From positions 1 to 64,000 of the forward strand of contig CAOKAC010000003.1 in assembly GCA_948466345.1 (NCBI GenBank): a DNA stretch of 64,000 bases. The letters run 5' to 3'. A program made the position numbers and the translations under genes. The notes beneath the pieces were generated by a model. That model was not told where the DNA came from. It did no database searches and saw only the letters and a program-made list of their open reading frames with translations. The DNA comes from an uncultured Clostridia bacterium. GTDB taxonomy: Bacteria; Bacillota; Clostridia; Oscillospirales; CAG-272. This document shows, piece by piece, positions 1-9,274 of the stretch (its first letter is position 1; each line of letters begins with the position of its first letter).

Positions 1-882
1 ATCGTTACCGTAAGCAAAATCCTTCAGAATGAAATCTATCTTGGCAATACCGTCCATTACCAGATACAGAAACTGTCCTATAAGTCAAAGAAGAATGTCA
101 AACGCCCCAAAGAGGACTGGATGAGGGTTGAGAACACCCACGAGCCATTGGTTGACCGTGAAACATGGGATTTGGTGCAGGGGCATATCAATTCCCGCAA
201 ACGCAGCCGAAAGGACGATGAGCCGCAGATATTCGCAGGGCTGCTCAAATGCGGCGAGTGCGGGTGGAGCTTATCGGCGGCAAACACAAAGAACAAGTCG
301 AGGTATTACCGCTGCACGCAGTATTCCGCACATGGGAAAGAAGCGTGTTCCCTGCATTTCATCACCTACAACCTGCTCTATGCTTTTGTTCTCGGACGGT
401 TACAATACTGGCTGATGGCGGTAAAGGAGAATGAGGACACCATTCTGGAACGGCTGCTGCAGAGCAGCCAAAAGCAGCGGAAGTCAGAGAATGCCCGTGA
501 TGAAAAGGAATTGAGAAAGGCGCAGAAACGCAGGCAGGAATTAAACAACCTCTTTGCAAAAATGTACGAGGACAGGGTAAAAGGACTTCTTGACGAAGAA
601 AACTATTCCATGCTTTCCGTCAAATATCGCACGGAGCAGCAACAGCTTGATGAAACGATAAAGACCGTATCCGCAAGGCTTGAGGATGCCAAAGCGGAAA
701 CGGACGATGCAAAACGGTGGGTAGACTTAATCCAGAAATACAGCGCAATAGACGAGCTTACTGCCCCTCTTTTGAATGAACTGATTGAGAAAATCGCAGT
801 CCATCAGTGGAGGAAAGACGAGAATGGCAAAAAGGTGTGGGACATTGAGATTTATTACCGTTTTGTCGGGAAGATTGATTAG
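1..882 (+). CDS. Large serine recombinase, C-terminal part (5' cut by window)
   Basis: The frame is open from base 1, so the gene starts outside the window; 293 codons are visible. The start of the visible part reads like the end of a recombinase domain (ILQNEIYLGNTVHY, then a Trp-Asp-Leu-Val-Gln segment). It is followed by a zinc-ribbon (CGECGW near base 253 and a second Cys pair in YRCTQ...CSLHF) and a long basic coiled coil (about bases 430-720). This order is typical of large serine recombinases of integrative and mobilizable elements, which cut and rejoin DNA at attachment sites. The catalytic serine domain is not visible. The gene sits directly upstream of another recombinase remnant, so an element probably integrated here. 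Confidence 0.9.
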   Translation: MVTVSKILQNEIYLGNTVHYQIQKLSYKSKKNVKRPKEDWMRVENTHEPLVDRETWDLVQGHINSRKRSRKDDEPQIFAGLLKCGECGWSLSAANTKNKSRYYRCTQYSAHGKEACSLHFITYNLLYAFVLGRLQYWLMAVKENEDTILERLLQSSQKQRKSENARDEKELRKAQKRRQELNNLFAKMYEDRVKGLLDEENYSMLSVKYRTEQQQLDETIKTVSARLEDAKAETDDAKRWVDLIQKYSAIDELTAPLLNELIEKIAVHQWRKDENGKKVWDIEIYYRFVGKID

Positions 883-988
883 ATACAGGAACTATGGGGA
901 ATGTGCCATTTATGGCAGTTCCCCGAAGGATTATCCTTAAGTAAAGTAAAGCGGGCGTTAGTATCCATGTAAAGATGACCCGGACAGA

Positions 989-1600
989 GTGGTTACACGT
1001 GTTCGGTATGTATGTTACGGAAAGACACGTAAACAAACGGATTGTGACGGTCAGACCGGATATACCACGCATATTCTTGATGATATTGTAGATCAACTTA
1101 TGAAAACTATTTTTGAAAAAATGAAAGCAATTCCAAAAAGCGAGATTGTCAACACTCGGTATGGGGAAAAGATGAAAGAGCGAAAAGCTTTGCTTGCTGC
1201 TGCTCGTGCAGACTATACAAAAGCGGCGGATGATCTGGGCGCGTTAAAGGCAGAGGTTGTGAAGTCTTTGCGTGGGGAGAGCCATTTTTCACCGGAAATA
1301 TTAAATTCAATCATTGCAAATGCCGAAACAGAATGTAACAGGCTTAAACAACATTTTGAGGAGGCACAGGCGGCTTATAACGAAGGACAGGAACTTTTAA
1401 AGTCACTTAATGCACAATATGATGATGTTATTAAATGGTCGGAAATGTATGAAGGAGCCAGTATTGAAGCAAAGAAAATGGTTATTGGTCATTTAATTAG
1501 CCGAATCGAAGTGTATCGGGACTATAAACTGCACATTGATTTTAACATCGACTTTAATCAGTTTAGCCTTGGTATAGATTTTAGCAATTTGGCGGCATAG
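989..1600 (+). pseudogene. Headless serine recombinase remnant (C-terminal zinc-ribbon and coiled coil)
   Basis: This frame encodes only the last ~200 residues of a serine recombinase. The beginning (RYVCYGKTRK, then CDGQTGY) is the second half of a zinc-ribbon seen in the middle of such enzymes. It is followed by a charged coiled coil and an Ile/Phe-rich tail. The catalytic and recombinase domains are absent. No Shine-Dalgarno precedes the GTG at 989, so the coding potential is residual. The composition is more AT-rich than the recombinase just upstream, which suggests a separate origin. The best reading is that a gene was broken by integration of, or deletion beside, the upstream element. 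Confidence 0.8.
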
Positions 1601-1658
1601 TAAAAACTCGCTTTCTTGCGAAAACGAGTTTTAAAAATGTTGTTTCTCTCTAAACCAT

Positions 1659-1735
1659 TGGTGGACCCGAAGGGGATCGAACCCTCGACCTTCTGAATGC
1701 CATTCAGACGCGCTTCCAGACTGCGCCACGAGCCC
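1659..1735 (-). tRNA. tRNA-Ala (anticodon GGC)
   Basis: The reverse complement folds as a full cloverleaf: acceptor GGGCTCG with CGGGTCC, including the G3:U70 pair that marks alanine tRNAs; anticodon stem TCTGA/TCAGA around loop ATGGCAT; T arm with TTCGATC; encoded CCA end. It reads GCC codons. It follows the truncated tRNA at 1774-1821 in the same orientation and ends close to the recombinase remnant. Confidence 0.95.
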
Positions 1736-1773
1736 ATGTAAGAGAAACAAGCAATTATTTGATTGTACAAAAT

Positions 1774-1821
1774 GGGGGTGTGTAACCGAGTGAGTTGCTC
1801 TCCCAGCTGAGCTATACCCCC
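1774..1821 (-). pseudogene. Truncated tRNA (acceptor and D arm only)
   Basis: The reverse complement begins GGGGGTATAGCTCAGCTGGG, a perfect 5' half of an alanine/valine-type tRNA with a complete D arm. Only 16 nt separate the D arm from a closing 3' stem (CACCCCC). There is no anticodon arm, no normal T arm and no CCA, and the total is 48 nt. It is probably a deletion scar of a tRNA gene upstream of the intact tRNA-Ala, in a region with two recombinase fragments. Confidence 0.75.
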
Positions 1822-1971
1822 ATATATGGAAAAAGACAGCTATTCAATTTCAAGACTGAGCTAGATGTGTTGGACTTTCACTTACAGTAGCATTTTACTT
1901 TTTTATTATATCATAAATATGTGTTCCTGTCTATATTTTTATTAATTTTCTTTTTTATTTTTATTTTATCG

Positions 1972-2000
1972 TTGACAAAAACTTCCTTTTGCGATACCAT
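1972..2000 (+). promoter_or_regulatory. Sigma-A promoter for the lipoprotein/pepD/HAD unit
   Basis: TTGACA at 1972-1977, a 17-bp spacer and TACCAT at 1995-2000. It lies about 135 bp upstream of the start at 2137 and reads into three closely spaced same-strand genes that end at the terminator near 4981. Confidence 0.7.
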
Positions 2001-2136
2001 ATTTTTATTGGAAAAAGTGCATTTCAGCCGGCTCTTTGAGAGTCGGTATTTTCAATCTATTGTATGAATTGCGCCAATATGGCAAAAATACGAATAATAG
2101 TATTTGTGGAGACTTTTTGAAAGGACAAAAAATATT

Positions 2137-2904
2137 ATGAAAAAAACAGCAGCGCTTGTGGCCCTTCTTGCCATATTTCTGTTTGGCTGCGGAAGTGATG
2201 TGGGTGACACAGAAATTCTCAGCAGTGCGTATCGTGACAAGTATGACTATTATGATGCTAATGTACAGATAATGATGGAAAGCATGGAATTGGACGCACA
2301 GGAGGCGGACGACGCATTTGGAGTGCTGGCTGAAGCTGGGATCAATGAGGAGATATCTAACATTATTCAAATGAGCAATGGCCGTGGGCAGACGTACTAT
2401 CGTATTTGGTGGGGTGCGGATTACTCTACTTCTGTAGAGGTATATGTCTTGGATGGAGTAGTGGCCAAAATTTGTTCCGGTGAAGACATTTTATACGATG
2501 CAGAGGGAGATTGGGACGAAAAGAAAGATGATGCAACGCAGCAGGTTAATGGAAACAGCGAGGCTTCTACAGAACTAAGCACACAACCGACTGACTCTAC
2601 GCTTACATCTGATACATCAACGGAGTCAGGAGAGATTCATGTGCGCTCACTCACTTCTCCTATTAAAAGAGGGCACACAGCATATATGGAAATTTCAGGG
2701 ACACCTGGTGAAGAGTATAACATCACTGTTCATTATGCTTCTTCTATTAGCAAAGCGGCGGATTTGGTACCAAAGACGGCAGATGAGAACGGGCATGTAA
2801 CATGGCAGTGGAAGGTAGGGTCCCGAACTGCTGCCGGTACATATAAAATTATTGTTGTCGGTGGCGGGGATACATTGGAAACAGTTTTTATAGTGACTGA
2901 ATGA
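2137..2904 (+). CDS. Predicted surface lipoprotein of unknown function
   Basis: The 255-aa product starts with a lipoprotein signal: Lys-Lys, a hydrophobic run and the lipobox FGCG at about residue 18, so the mature protein should be anchored to the outer face of the membrane. The N-terminal ~100 residues are acidic and unrecognised. A Thr/Ser-rich linker (about 125-160) leads to a C-terminal beta-rich domain of ~90 residues that looks Ig-like (GTPGEEYNITVHY and GTYKIIVVGG). ATG 2137 is chosen over an upstream frame extension because GAAAGGA precedes it by 11 nt and the signal peptide begins there. It is first in a unit with pepD; no functional link is evident. Confidence 0.8.
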   Translation: MKKTAALVALLAIFLFGCGSDVGDTEILSSAYRDKYDYYDANVQIMMESMELDAQEADDAFGVLAEAGINEEISNIIQMSNGRGQTYYRIWWGADYSTSVEVYVLDGVVAKICSGEDILYDAEGDWDEKKDDATQQVNGNSEASTELSTQPTDSTLTSDTSTESGEIHVRSLTSPIKRGHTAYMEISGTPGEEYNITVHYASSISKAADLVPKTADENGHVTWQWKVGSRTAAGTYKIIVVGGGDTLETVFIVTE

Positions 2905-2917
2905 GAGGAGAGAAGCC

Positions 2918-4345
2918 ATGTTGGAAAATGTAAGTCCCGCTGCTGTGTTTTCTTATTTTGAAAGGATATCATCCATTCCCAGAGGATCAGGAAATTGCGG
3001 AGGGATTGCTGATTATATTGAGGGATTTGCGCGTACAAAAAAATTTTTCTTTAAAAGGGATTCTTACAATAACATCATTGTAAAGAAACCAGGAACGGAA
3101 TTATTCCAAAATAGACCGGCTGTTATGCTACAAGGGCATTTGGATATGGTATGTGAAAAGAAGTCGGGCGCCATTCATGATTTTAGAGAGGACCCATTAC
3201 TACTGCAAACAGACGGTAAGCATGTTTGGGCGGACGGGACTACACTTGGGGCAGATGATGGCATTGCTGTGGCTATGATGCTGGCGATTTTAGAGGATGA
3301 TACAGCGATGCATCCTCCTTTGGAATGCGTTTTTACATCGGATGAAGAAATTGGGCTGATTGGTGCACAGCATCTGGAACTTTCTGAATGCAGTGCAAAG
3401 TATCTGATCAATTTAGACTGCGATGAAGACGGCGTATTTATTGCTGGATGCTGCGGCGGAGTGCGGGTACGCTATCAGATTCCCATTTCCCGTATAACGC
3501 AGAAGGGACAAGGAAAACGGCTGATTTTAGAGGGTTTGCAAGGAGGGCACAGCGGTGCACAAATCCATAAAAACGGTGGAAATGCAGTAGGTCTGCTTGC
3601 CCAAATTTTACAGGTCTCAGGCGATGATTTCCGTCTGGTATCCATTTCCGGCGGAGACAAGGACAATGTAATTCCAACTCGGTGCGAGGCCGTGGTGCTG
3701 GGAGATGGGTCCTTTGCAGATGCGTATGAAATGGTATACCAGGAATACGCAGAGCGTGAACCGGACATACGGTTTTTGGAGGAAGATATCGGCCAATTGG
3801 AGGCAGCGGTATTTTCTGCCGATAGTCATAGAAATGTGCTGTATTTTTTGAGTCATACACCGTGGGGCGTACTGTCTATGCATCCAGATATAGAGGGTCT
3901 TGTAGGAACGTCTGCCAATTTGGCTGCAGTGGAGACAAAGACAGGCTGTGCATGCGGAACTGTATCTGTGCGTAGCGAAAGCACGGAGGATCGGGATAAG
4001 GTGTGCGCTCGAATAGCCGATTTACTTACTATGGCGGGAGGCAACGAGTATCGAGATGGAGCATATCCCGGTTGGGCTTACAGCAAAAATTCCGTTTTGC
4101 GGCAGACAATGGTTGAAACCTGGCAGGATATGTTTGGAGAAATCCCTAAAGTTGAAGTGATCCATGCGGGTCTGGAATGCGGCGTATTGCAGAGTAAGCT
4201 GCCCGGACTGGACGCAATAGCCTTCGGCCCGGAAATTTTTGGAATTCATACGCCAGCAGAACGAATTAATATTGCTTCTGTGGAGAAAAACTATCGTTTC
4301 TTATTGGAAGTACTGCAAAGACTTGGAGAGAAAAAACATGCTTAA
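2918..4345 (+). CDS. pepD: Beta-Ala-His dipeptidase / aminoacyl-histidine dipeptidase (peptidase M20C)
   Basis: This 475-aa protein has the full length of the PepD family, cytosolic zinc dipeptidases that hydrolyse Xaa-His dipeptides such as carnosine and many other dipeptides. The metal-binding signature is present: GHLDMV (about residue 77), the bridging Asp in TLGADDG (about 112), the catalytic Glu pair in TSDEE, an Asp in NLDCDEDG, and a His near the C-terminus in GIHTPAE. The start ATG is preceded by GAGAGGAGAG. It begins 13 nt after the lipoprotein and overlaps the HAD hydrolase by 8 nt, indicating translational coupling. Confidence 0.92.
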   Translation: MLENVSPAAVFSYFERISSIPRGSGNCGGIADYIEGFARTKKFFFKRDSYNNIIVKKPGTELFQNRPAVMLQGHLDMVCEKKSGAIHDFREDPLLLQTDGKHVWADGTTLGADDGIAVAMMLAILEDDTAMHPPLECVFTSDEEIGLIGAQHLELSECSAKYLINLDCDEDGVFIAGCCGGVRVRYQIPISRITQKGQGKRLILEGLQGGHSGAQIHKNGGNAVGLLAQILQVSGDDFRLVSISGGDKDNVIPTRCEAVVLGDGSFADAYEMVYQEYAEREPDIRFLEEDIGQLEAAVFSADSHRNVLYFLSHTPWGVLSMHPDIEGLVGTSANLAAVETKTGCACGTVSVRSESTEDRDKVCARIADLLTMAGGNEYRDGAYPGWAYSKNSVLRQTMVETWQDMFGEIPKVEVIHAGLECGVLQSKLPGLDAIAFGPEIFGIHTPAERINIASVEKNYRFLLEVLQRLGEKKHA

Positions 4346-4979
4346 GGAAATATTGAAACAAAAAGCATTTTTTATATTTGATATGGACGGTACAATCACT
4401 GACACGGAGCCGCTGCATTTTGTATCCTATCAGCGAACACTGAGTGAGCTTTTTCCCGAACTTCAGCTGCATGAGGAGGAGTTTCTCTCCTGTTATGTAG
4501 GACATCCGGAGCGGGAAATTTATACACTACTGCAGCAAGTACATCATATTTCTTTTGACGAAGGTGCATTTTTTCAGCGGAGGATTACGCATCTCTTCCG
4601 TCTTGTACGGGAAACAGGACTTACAACGGCCCCCTTTTATCGGCAGATTTGCAGCCTGTTCCCGAATAAAAAGCGGATTATGCTTACTAGCCAGCGCGGG
4701 GAGGTATTGGAACAGTTTCAACGGGAAGTGGACTTTGGCGGATATTTGTCACAGTATATATCTGTGGCCGGACAGGAGGGCGGCAAATTTGCACGTCTGC
4801 AGGACCCTATGCGGTATTTTGGATACCCAGCGGAACAGATTGTGATCTTTGAGGATTTTGCGCCAACGCTTTCCTGTGCCAGAGAAAATGGAATATATGC
4901 GGTAGGAGTCAGTCATCGGTTCAACCGTTTGGAGGATGCGTGCTGTGACTGCATAATTGATATACATAAGGAGATATAG
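4338..4979 (+). CDS. HAD-superfamily phosphatase (beta-phosphoglucomutase/PGP-like)
   Basis: The 213-aa protein carries HAD motif I, DMDGT, at about residues 15-19, an alpha-helical cap segment after it, motif II-like MLTSQ at about 118, and an acidic motif IV-like VIFEDF near residue 170. These features place it in the Asp-nucleophile phosphohydrolases acting on small phosphorylated metabolites; the substrate cannot be read from sequence. The ATG at 4338 overlaps the end of pepD by 8 nt and has GGAGAG upstream. A longer frame start inside pepD is unlikely. The gene ends just before a strong terminator. Confidence 0.85.
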   Translation: MLKEILKQKAFFIFDMDGTITDTEPLHFVSYQRTLSELFPELQLHEEEFLSCYVGHPEREIYTLLQQVHHISFDEGAFFQRRITHLFRLVRETGLTTAPFYRQICSLFPNKKRIMLTSQRGEVLEQFQREVDFGGYLSQYISVAGQEGGKFARLQDPMRYFGYPAEQIVIFEDFAPTLSCARENGIYAVGVSHRFNRLEDACCDCIIDIHKEI

Positions 4980-4980
4980 T

Positions 4981-5009
4981 AAAAAAGAGCGCCGAGGCGC
5001 TCTTTTTTT
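4981..5009. terminator. Bidirectional intrinsic terminator
   Basis: A-rich tract, stem AGAGCGCC/GGCGCTCT with a short loop, then a run of seven T. It serves the HAD gene on the plus strand and the convergent DUF3048 gene (ending at 5008) on the minus strand. Confidence 0.9.
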
Positions 5010-6108
5010 ATTGAAATGCAATTGTATCCATGTTATAGGATGGAACAATATTAATCATCGTCTTTCCGCGGTTAAACGAAACCTCGCTGCCGTCCGCATA
5101 ATAGAAACGCATCACACTGTCACAAGTTTCTTTTTTCCAGGTAATCGGCGTACAGGTGCCGCCAGTGATATACCACCCATTGCTGCTGCCAGTAGTCTCC
5201 ATCCAAATCCGCCCTTTTTCGTCGCCGGAAATCCCGCCGCATTCTGCCGACAAAAGCAATACATTGGCAAAGGCAAGCTGCTCTCCAGTAGTACTATCTA
5301 TATGCGGCATGCTGTCATACTGAAATCGGAGATATACACCCTCGCTGCTGTCATATGTGTACCTTACCTTTTGGACGGTCGACATGGCTACAGATACTTC
5401 TGTTGCTGGTTGTTCTAGGGCCACGGGTTCGCCCCATGGAGCAAACTGCATGGGAGACGCATTGGTCTCCCGTACCTGGGTGCGGTAATCATAATAGTCG
5501 ATTGCGGCCTGGATGCCTGCCCCATTTTGAATCATCAGCGTGTGTTCAGAACTGTAGGTTTTCAGCCGCTGCGGATCCCGAATAAAGGTACCTGTTCCAG
5601 TGTACAAATAGCCGGGGCCTTGTACACCGTCTACATGATCGGTGCCTCTGGAAGCCATTGTATTGTAGGCGTAATCACTTCCTCCCGCATGGAAGAAAAT
5701 ACAGTCGTATCCGTTGGCATAATCGATATAATAATCTCTGGCACTGCGTACAGACCCGATTTGGGTAAGGTTACTGTAATCTGTGATAATACCCATTAGA
5801 CGGGTGATCCCACCTTCTGCAAGACACTCGTATAGGATGTCTGCCTGCGCTACTCCTTCTTGGGGAAGAGACGCTTTTATGTTATTGATCATAATGGAAA
5901 TGGGACGAACACCGGACAAATCCGTCTCACAGGCAAGCCCTGTAAGGGGATGCGTGTATGCTGGTTCTCCGTGATCCGGCAGCGCTGTTGTAACTTCTTC
6001 CTCTATGCTCTCAGCGGTCGTTTCTTCTTCGGCCTCGTTTTTTTGGCAGGAGGGAAGAAAGAGAAGGGCTGCGGCCAAAAGAGGAAGAATAAAATTCCTT
6101 ACTTTCAA
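5008..6108 (-). CDS. yerB: DUF3048 (YerB-like) lipoprotein
   Basis: The 366-aa product has a lipoprotein signal (hydrophobic run ending in PSCQ) and then an acidic, Thr-rich linker. It matches the two-part DUF3048 family: an N-terminal region with HPLTGLACE, IMINNIKASLPQ, ADILYECLAEGG and IGSVRSARDYY, and a C-terminal lobe after about residue 220. Family function is unclear; members are exported and anchored. The TTG at 6108 is preferred because AAGGGAGG lies 7 nt upstream; an in-frame GTG at 6129 would overlap the stop of the upstream gene and lacks a ribosome site. Confidence 0.85.
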   Translation of the reverse strand: MKVRNFILPLLAAALLFLPSCQKNEAEEETTAESIEEEVTTALPDHGEPAYTHPLTGLACETDLSGVRPISIMINNIKASLPQEGVAQADILYECLAEGGITRLMGIITDYSNLTQIGSVRSARDYYIDYANGYDCIFFHAGGSDYAYNTMASRGTDHVDGVQGPGYLYTGTGTFIRDPQRLKTYSSEHTLMIQNGAGIQAAIDYYDYRTQVRETNASPMQFAPWGEPVALEQPATEVSVAMSTVQKVRYTYDSSEGVYLRFQYDSMPHIDSTTGEQLAFANVLLLSAECGGISGDEKGRIWMETTGSSNGWYITGGTCTPITWKKETCDSVMRFYYADGSEVSFNRGKTMINIVPSYNMDTIAFQ

Positions 6109-6121
6109 AAAGGAGCCTCCC

Positions 6122-6442
6122 TTATTCACCGATCAGGCGTTCCAACCAAATCGTGCCAAGCTCAAAGGCTTCATACAGGCCGGAACGCAGCTCCTGCTTA
6201 ACGATTCTATCCCCGTCGGACAAAGACGGGTCGGTTTTCATGATCTGAATAATAATTTTGTCCGGTACGGTTTTACCATCTGTCTCTTTTTCATTCATGA
6301 TAATCAGCTGGAGAATATACTCGTCATCCATATTACCGTACAGGATTGTGTTGCCTTCCCGCACAAGGGGACGTTCCTTATACATTAGAAACTTGCCTTG
6401 TACTGTTGCGCCTTTCAAAATTTCCTTTATTTCATCTGTCAT
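6122..6442 (-). CDS. Small conserved-looking protein of unknown function
   Basis: A 106-aa acidic soluble protein with alternating beta strands (KFLMYKERPLV, YILQLIIMN, KIIIQIMKT) and a final helix; no signal or membrane segment. I do not recognise the family. AGGAAAGG stands 9 nt before the ATG. Its stop is 13 nt upstream of the TTG start of the yerB-like gene, so the two form one unit. It may act with the lipoprotein, but nothing in the sequence says how. Confidence 0.7.
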   Translation of the reverse strand: MTDEIKEILKGATVQGKFLMYKERPLVREGNTILYGNMDDEYILQLIIMNEKETDGKTVPDKIIIQIMKTDPSLSDGDRIVKQELRSGLYEAFELGTIWLERLIGE

Positions 6443-6641
6443 ATGATATATACCTTTCCTGTCTATCCAAGTGATCTATCCGGATGACATATACAATTAT
6501 CATACTATAAATTGCAGGCAATGTCAAGGCGGACACTTCATTTAATCCTTTCCTCGGACGAGACGCATATTCCAGACATTCTCCCGCATATATTCTTTCA
6601 GAGGAAGAAACTCTGTATTATTATAAGTACTTGGAGGCTCT

Positions 6642-7796
6642 ATGAAAAAGTGGATTTCTATATGGATGGCGTTGCTTTTGCTCCTGCCAGTTCTGACGGT
6701 GGCACCCCGGGCGGTGTCTCAGGAGGATATCAAACCCTTTGATGTCAATGCAAAAAGTGCAGTACTGATGGACGCCTATACAGGCACAGTTTTATATGCC
6801 AAAAACGCCAACGATGCGCTGCCGCCTGCCTCTGTTACCAAGGTAATGACGCTACTTTTGGTTTTAGAAGCGATCGACAGTGGAAACCTATCGTTGCAGG
6901 ACAAAGTAAGCGTTAGTGAATACGCGGCCTCTATGGGTGGATCTCAGGTATATCTGGAGCCCTTTGAAGAAATGTCCGCTGAAGACCTTCTAAAAAGCGT
7001 TGTCGTTTCATCGGCAAATGACGCTGCGGTGGCATTGGCGGAAAAGGTGTGCGGCAGTGAAGAAGCATTTGTCAACCGGATGAATGAGAGGGCTACGGAG
7101 CTTGGAATGGAGAATACCCATTTTGAAAATGTAACCGGACTAGACGATGATGTGGAAAATCATACTCTTAGTGCATTGGATATTGCGCTGGTATCCAGGG
7201 AATTGATTACCAAGCATCCTCTAATTCTTCAGTATAGTTCTATTTGGATGGATACCATCCGAGACGGCGCATTTGGATTGTCCAATACCAATCGGCTGAT
7301 TCGCTTTTATAGCGGAGCCACTGGGCTGAAAACAGGGTCTACCTCTAAGGCGGGATTTTGTATCAGCGCAACAGCTTGTCGAGACGGAATGCATCTGATT
7401 GCTGTAATTATGGGCAGTGAAACCAGAGATATTCGCAACGCGGCGGCAACACAGCTGCTGGACTGGGGCTTTGCTAATTATACTGTATATACAGATGAAG
7501 GAGGCGACGCTGGAGAAATAAAGGTACTTGGAGGCGTAGCATCTTCTGTTCCATTGAATAAAGACAGCTTTTCTGTATTGCTGCCCAAAGGAAAAGAAAA
7601 AAATGTGGAAGCGCAGATACAGCTAGACGATTCGGTAAATGCACCGGTAAAGACGGGCGATGTAATCGGAAAAGTGAAGTATGTCTGCGATGGAGAAGAG
7701 CTTGGAGAGACGAATATCTTGGCTGCAGATACGGTGAAGAAGATCGGGTACGGTGGAATTCTTGTGAACATGTTAAAAAAGTTTTGCCTGTATTAA
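6642..7796 (+). CDS. dacF: D-alanyl-D-alanine carboxypeptidase (class C low-mass PBP)
   Basis: The 384-aa protein has a signal peptide (residues 1-26) and all three active-site motifs of the PBP5/6 family: SVTK at 64-67, SAN at 124-126 and KTG at 230-232. The enzyme trims the terminal D-Ala from peptidoglycan pentapeptides outside the membrane. A C-terminal beta domain (about 285-355) and a final hydrophobic stretch fit the membrane-anchored family form. Start ATG is preceded by CTTGGAGG. The symbol follows the sporulating Firmicutes paralog and is less certain than the activity, since dacA/dacB paralogs share the motifs. Confidence 0.9.
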   Translation: MKKWISIWMALLLLLPVLTVAPRAVSQEDIKPFDVNAKSAVLMDAYTGTVLYAKNANDALPPASVTKVMTLLLVLEAIDSGNLSLQDKVSVSEYAASMGGSQVYLEPFEEMSAEDLLKSVVVSSANDAAVALAEKVCGSEEAFVNRMNERATELGMENTHFENVTGLDDDVENHTLSALDIALVSRELITKHPLILQYSSIWMDTIRDGAFGLSNTNRLIRFYSGATGLKTGSTSKAGFCISATACRDGMHLIAVIMGSETRDIRNAAATQLLDWGFANYTVYTDEGGDAGEIKVLGGVASSVPLNKDSFSVLLPKGKEKNVEAQIQLDDSVNAPVKTGDVIGKVKYVCDGEELGETNILAADTVKKIGYGGILVNMLKKFCLY

Positions 7797-7815
7797 AATT
7801 TTAAGTAGGACAATC

Positions 7816-7844
7816 TTGCAATCTCTGTCGAATTACTGTATTAT
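7816..7844 (+). promoter_or_regulatory. Sigma-A promoter for pgi
   Basis: TTGCAA at 7816-7821, 17-bp spacer, TATTAT at 7839-7844, about 37 bp before the pgi start. Confidence 0.6.
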
Positions 7845-7880
7845 ATATAGTAGAAGTAAATTATGACGGAGGAAGAAAGT

Positions 7881-9224
7881 ATGTCTATTAGACTGAATGA
7901 TAAATTCATTCGGCGCTATGTATCCGCTGAGGAAATGGAAGGGATTCGTCCTCAGGTGGAAACGGCTTTTGAAACACTGCGCCGGGGCGACGGACTTGGA
8001 TCAGACTTTTTGGGATGGATCCGCCGTCCTGTAGATTATGATAAAGAAGAATACGCACGGATTCAGGCAGCGGCAGAAAAGATCAGAAAGAGTTGTGATG
8101 TGCTGATTGTGATTGGAATCGGAGGTTCTTATCTGGGGGCGCGGGCAGCCATTGAATTTGTACGCGGCAACTATTATAACAGCCTGCACGGAGATGCACC
8201 GGAGATTTACTTTGCCGGTAACAGCATTTCTGCCTCTGCCCTTGCAGATACTCTGCGCCTTTGTGAAGGAAAGGATATCTGTGTGAATGTGGTATCCAAA
8301 TCTGGAACCACTACAGAACCCGCTGTTGCCTTCCGTATTTTCCGGGAGCTTTTGGAAAAGAAATATGGAGAGAAAGGCGCTAGGGAACGCATTTTTGTCA
8401 CTACAGATAAAAAACGCGGCAAGCTGAAGGAGTTTTCCGACAGCAAGGGATACGAAACCTTTGTGATTCCCGATGATATCGGCGGCAGATATTCTGTACT
8501 TACAGCAGTGGGTCTTTTGCCCATTGCTGTATGCGGCATTAATACGGACGATATGCTCCGGGGCGCTGCTGACGCAATGCATGCATATACAACAGCTCCT
8601 TTTGCAGAAAACGACTGTTTGAGATATGCGGCATATCGGAATATACTGTATCGGGCCGGCAAGGTAACAGAAATTTTGGCAGCATATGAACCCAGCCTAC
8701 AGCTGTTTGGCGAATGGTGGAAACAGCTGTTTGGCGAATCGGAAGGAAAGGATCAGAAAGGGCTGTTCCCAGCGTCTGTGATTTTCTCTACGGATTTGCA
8801 TTCTCTCGGCCAGTTGATTCAGCAGGGTATGCGTAATATTTTTGAAACAGTATTAGACGTTCATGCTTCTGCCGATAAGGTGCCTGTTCCTATGGATCTG
8901 GAGGATGCCGACGGAATGAATTTTCTTTCCGGCAAGGATCTTCATGAAATCAATCGCTGTGCTATGGAGGCTACTCTTTGTGCCCATTCTGACGGCGGCG
9001 TGCCCAACATTGTTTTGGAAATTCCAGATAGAAGTGCTTATAGCTTTGGCTATTTGGCGTATTTCTTTGAAATGGCATGTGGTGTATCTGGGTATACGCT
9101 GGGCGTGAATCCATTTAACCAACCAGGCGTGGAGGCTTACAAGTCCAACATGTTTGCACTGTTGGGTAAGCCTGATCCTTCTTTGGATGCGCTACGTACA
9201 TTGCTGGAACAGCAGATGAAATAA
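7881..9224 (+). CDS. pgi: Glucose-6-phosphate isomerase
   Basis: The 447-aa cytosolic enzyme interconverts glucose-6-phosphate and fructose-6-phosphate. It shows the phosphate-binding GIGGSYLGARAA (about residue 78), VVSKSGTTTEPA (about 138-150), GGRYSVLTAVG (about 200), the region around SLGQLIQQG (about 310) and the C-terminal NPFNQPGVEAYK with the catalytic Lys. The length matches short bacterial Pgi. The annotated ATG at 7881 has GGAGGAAG just upstream; an ATG at 7863 in the same frame lies upstream of that ribosome site and is not used. The gene is monocistronic with its own promoter. Confidence 0.96.
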   Translation: MSIRLNDKFIRRYVSAEEMEGIRPQVETAFETLRRGDGLGSDFLGWIRRPVDYDKEEYARIQAAAEKIRKSCDVLIVIGIGGSYLGARAAIEFVRGNYYNSLHGDAPEIYFAGNSISASALADTLRLCEGKDICVNVVSKSGTTTEPAVAFRIFRELLEKKYGEKGARERIFVTTDKKRGKLKEFSDSKGYETFVIPDDIGGRYSVLTAVGLLPIAVCGINTDDMLRGAADAMHAYTTAPFAENDCLRYAAYRNILYRAGKVTEILAAYEPSLQLFGEWWKQLFGESEGKDQKGLFPASVIFSTDLHSLGQLIQQGMRNIFETVLDVHASADKVPVPMDLEDADGMNFLSGKDLHEINRCAMEATLCAHSDGGVPNIVLEIPDRSAYSFGYLAYFFEMACGVSGYTLGVNPFNQPGVEAYKSNMFALLGKPDPSLDALRTLLEQQMK

Positions 9225-9274
9225 TATAACGCAGAAACATTTTGAAAATATTCACAAAAAACTTTGATTTTTGC

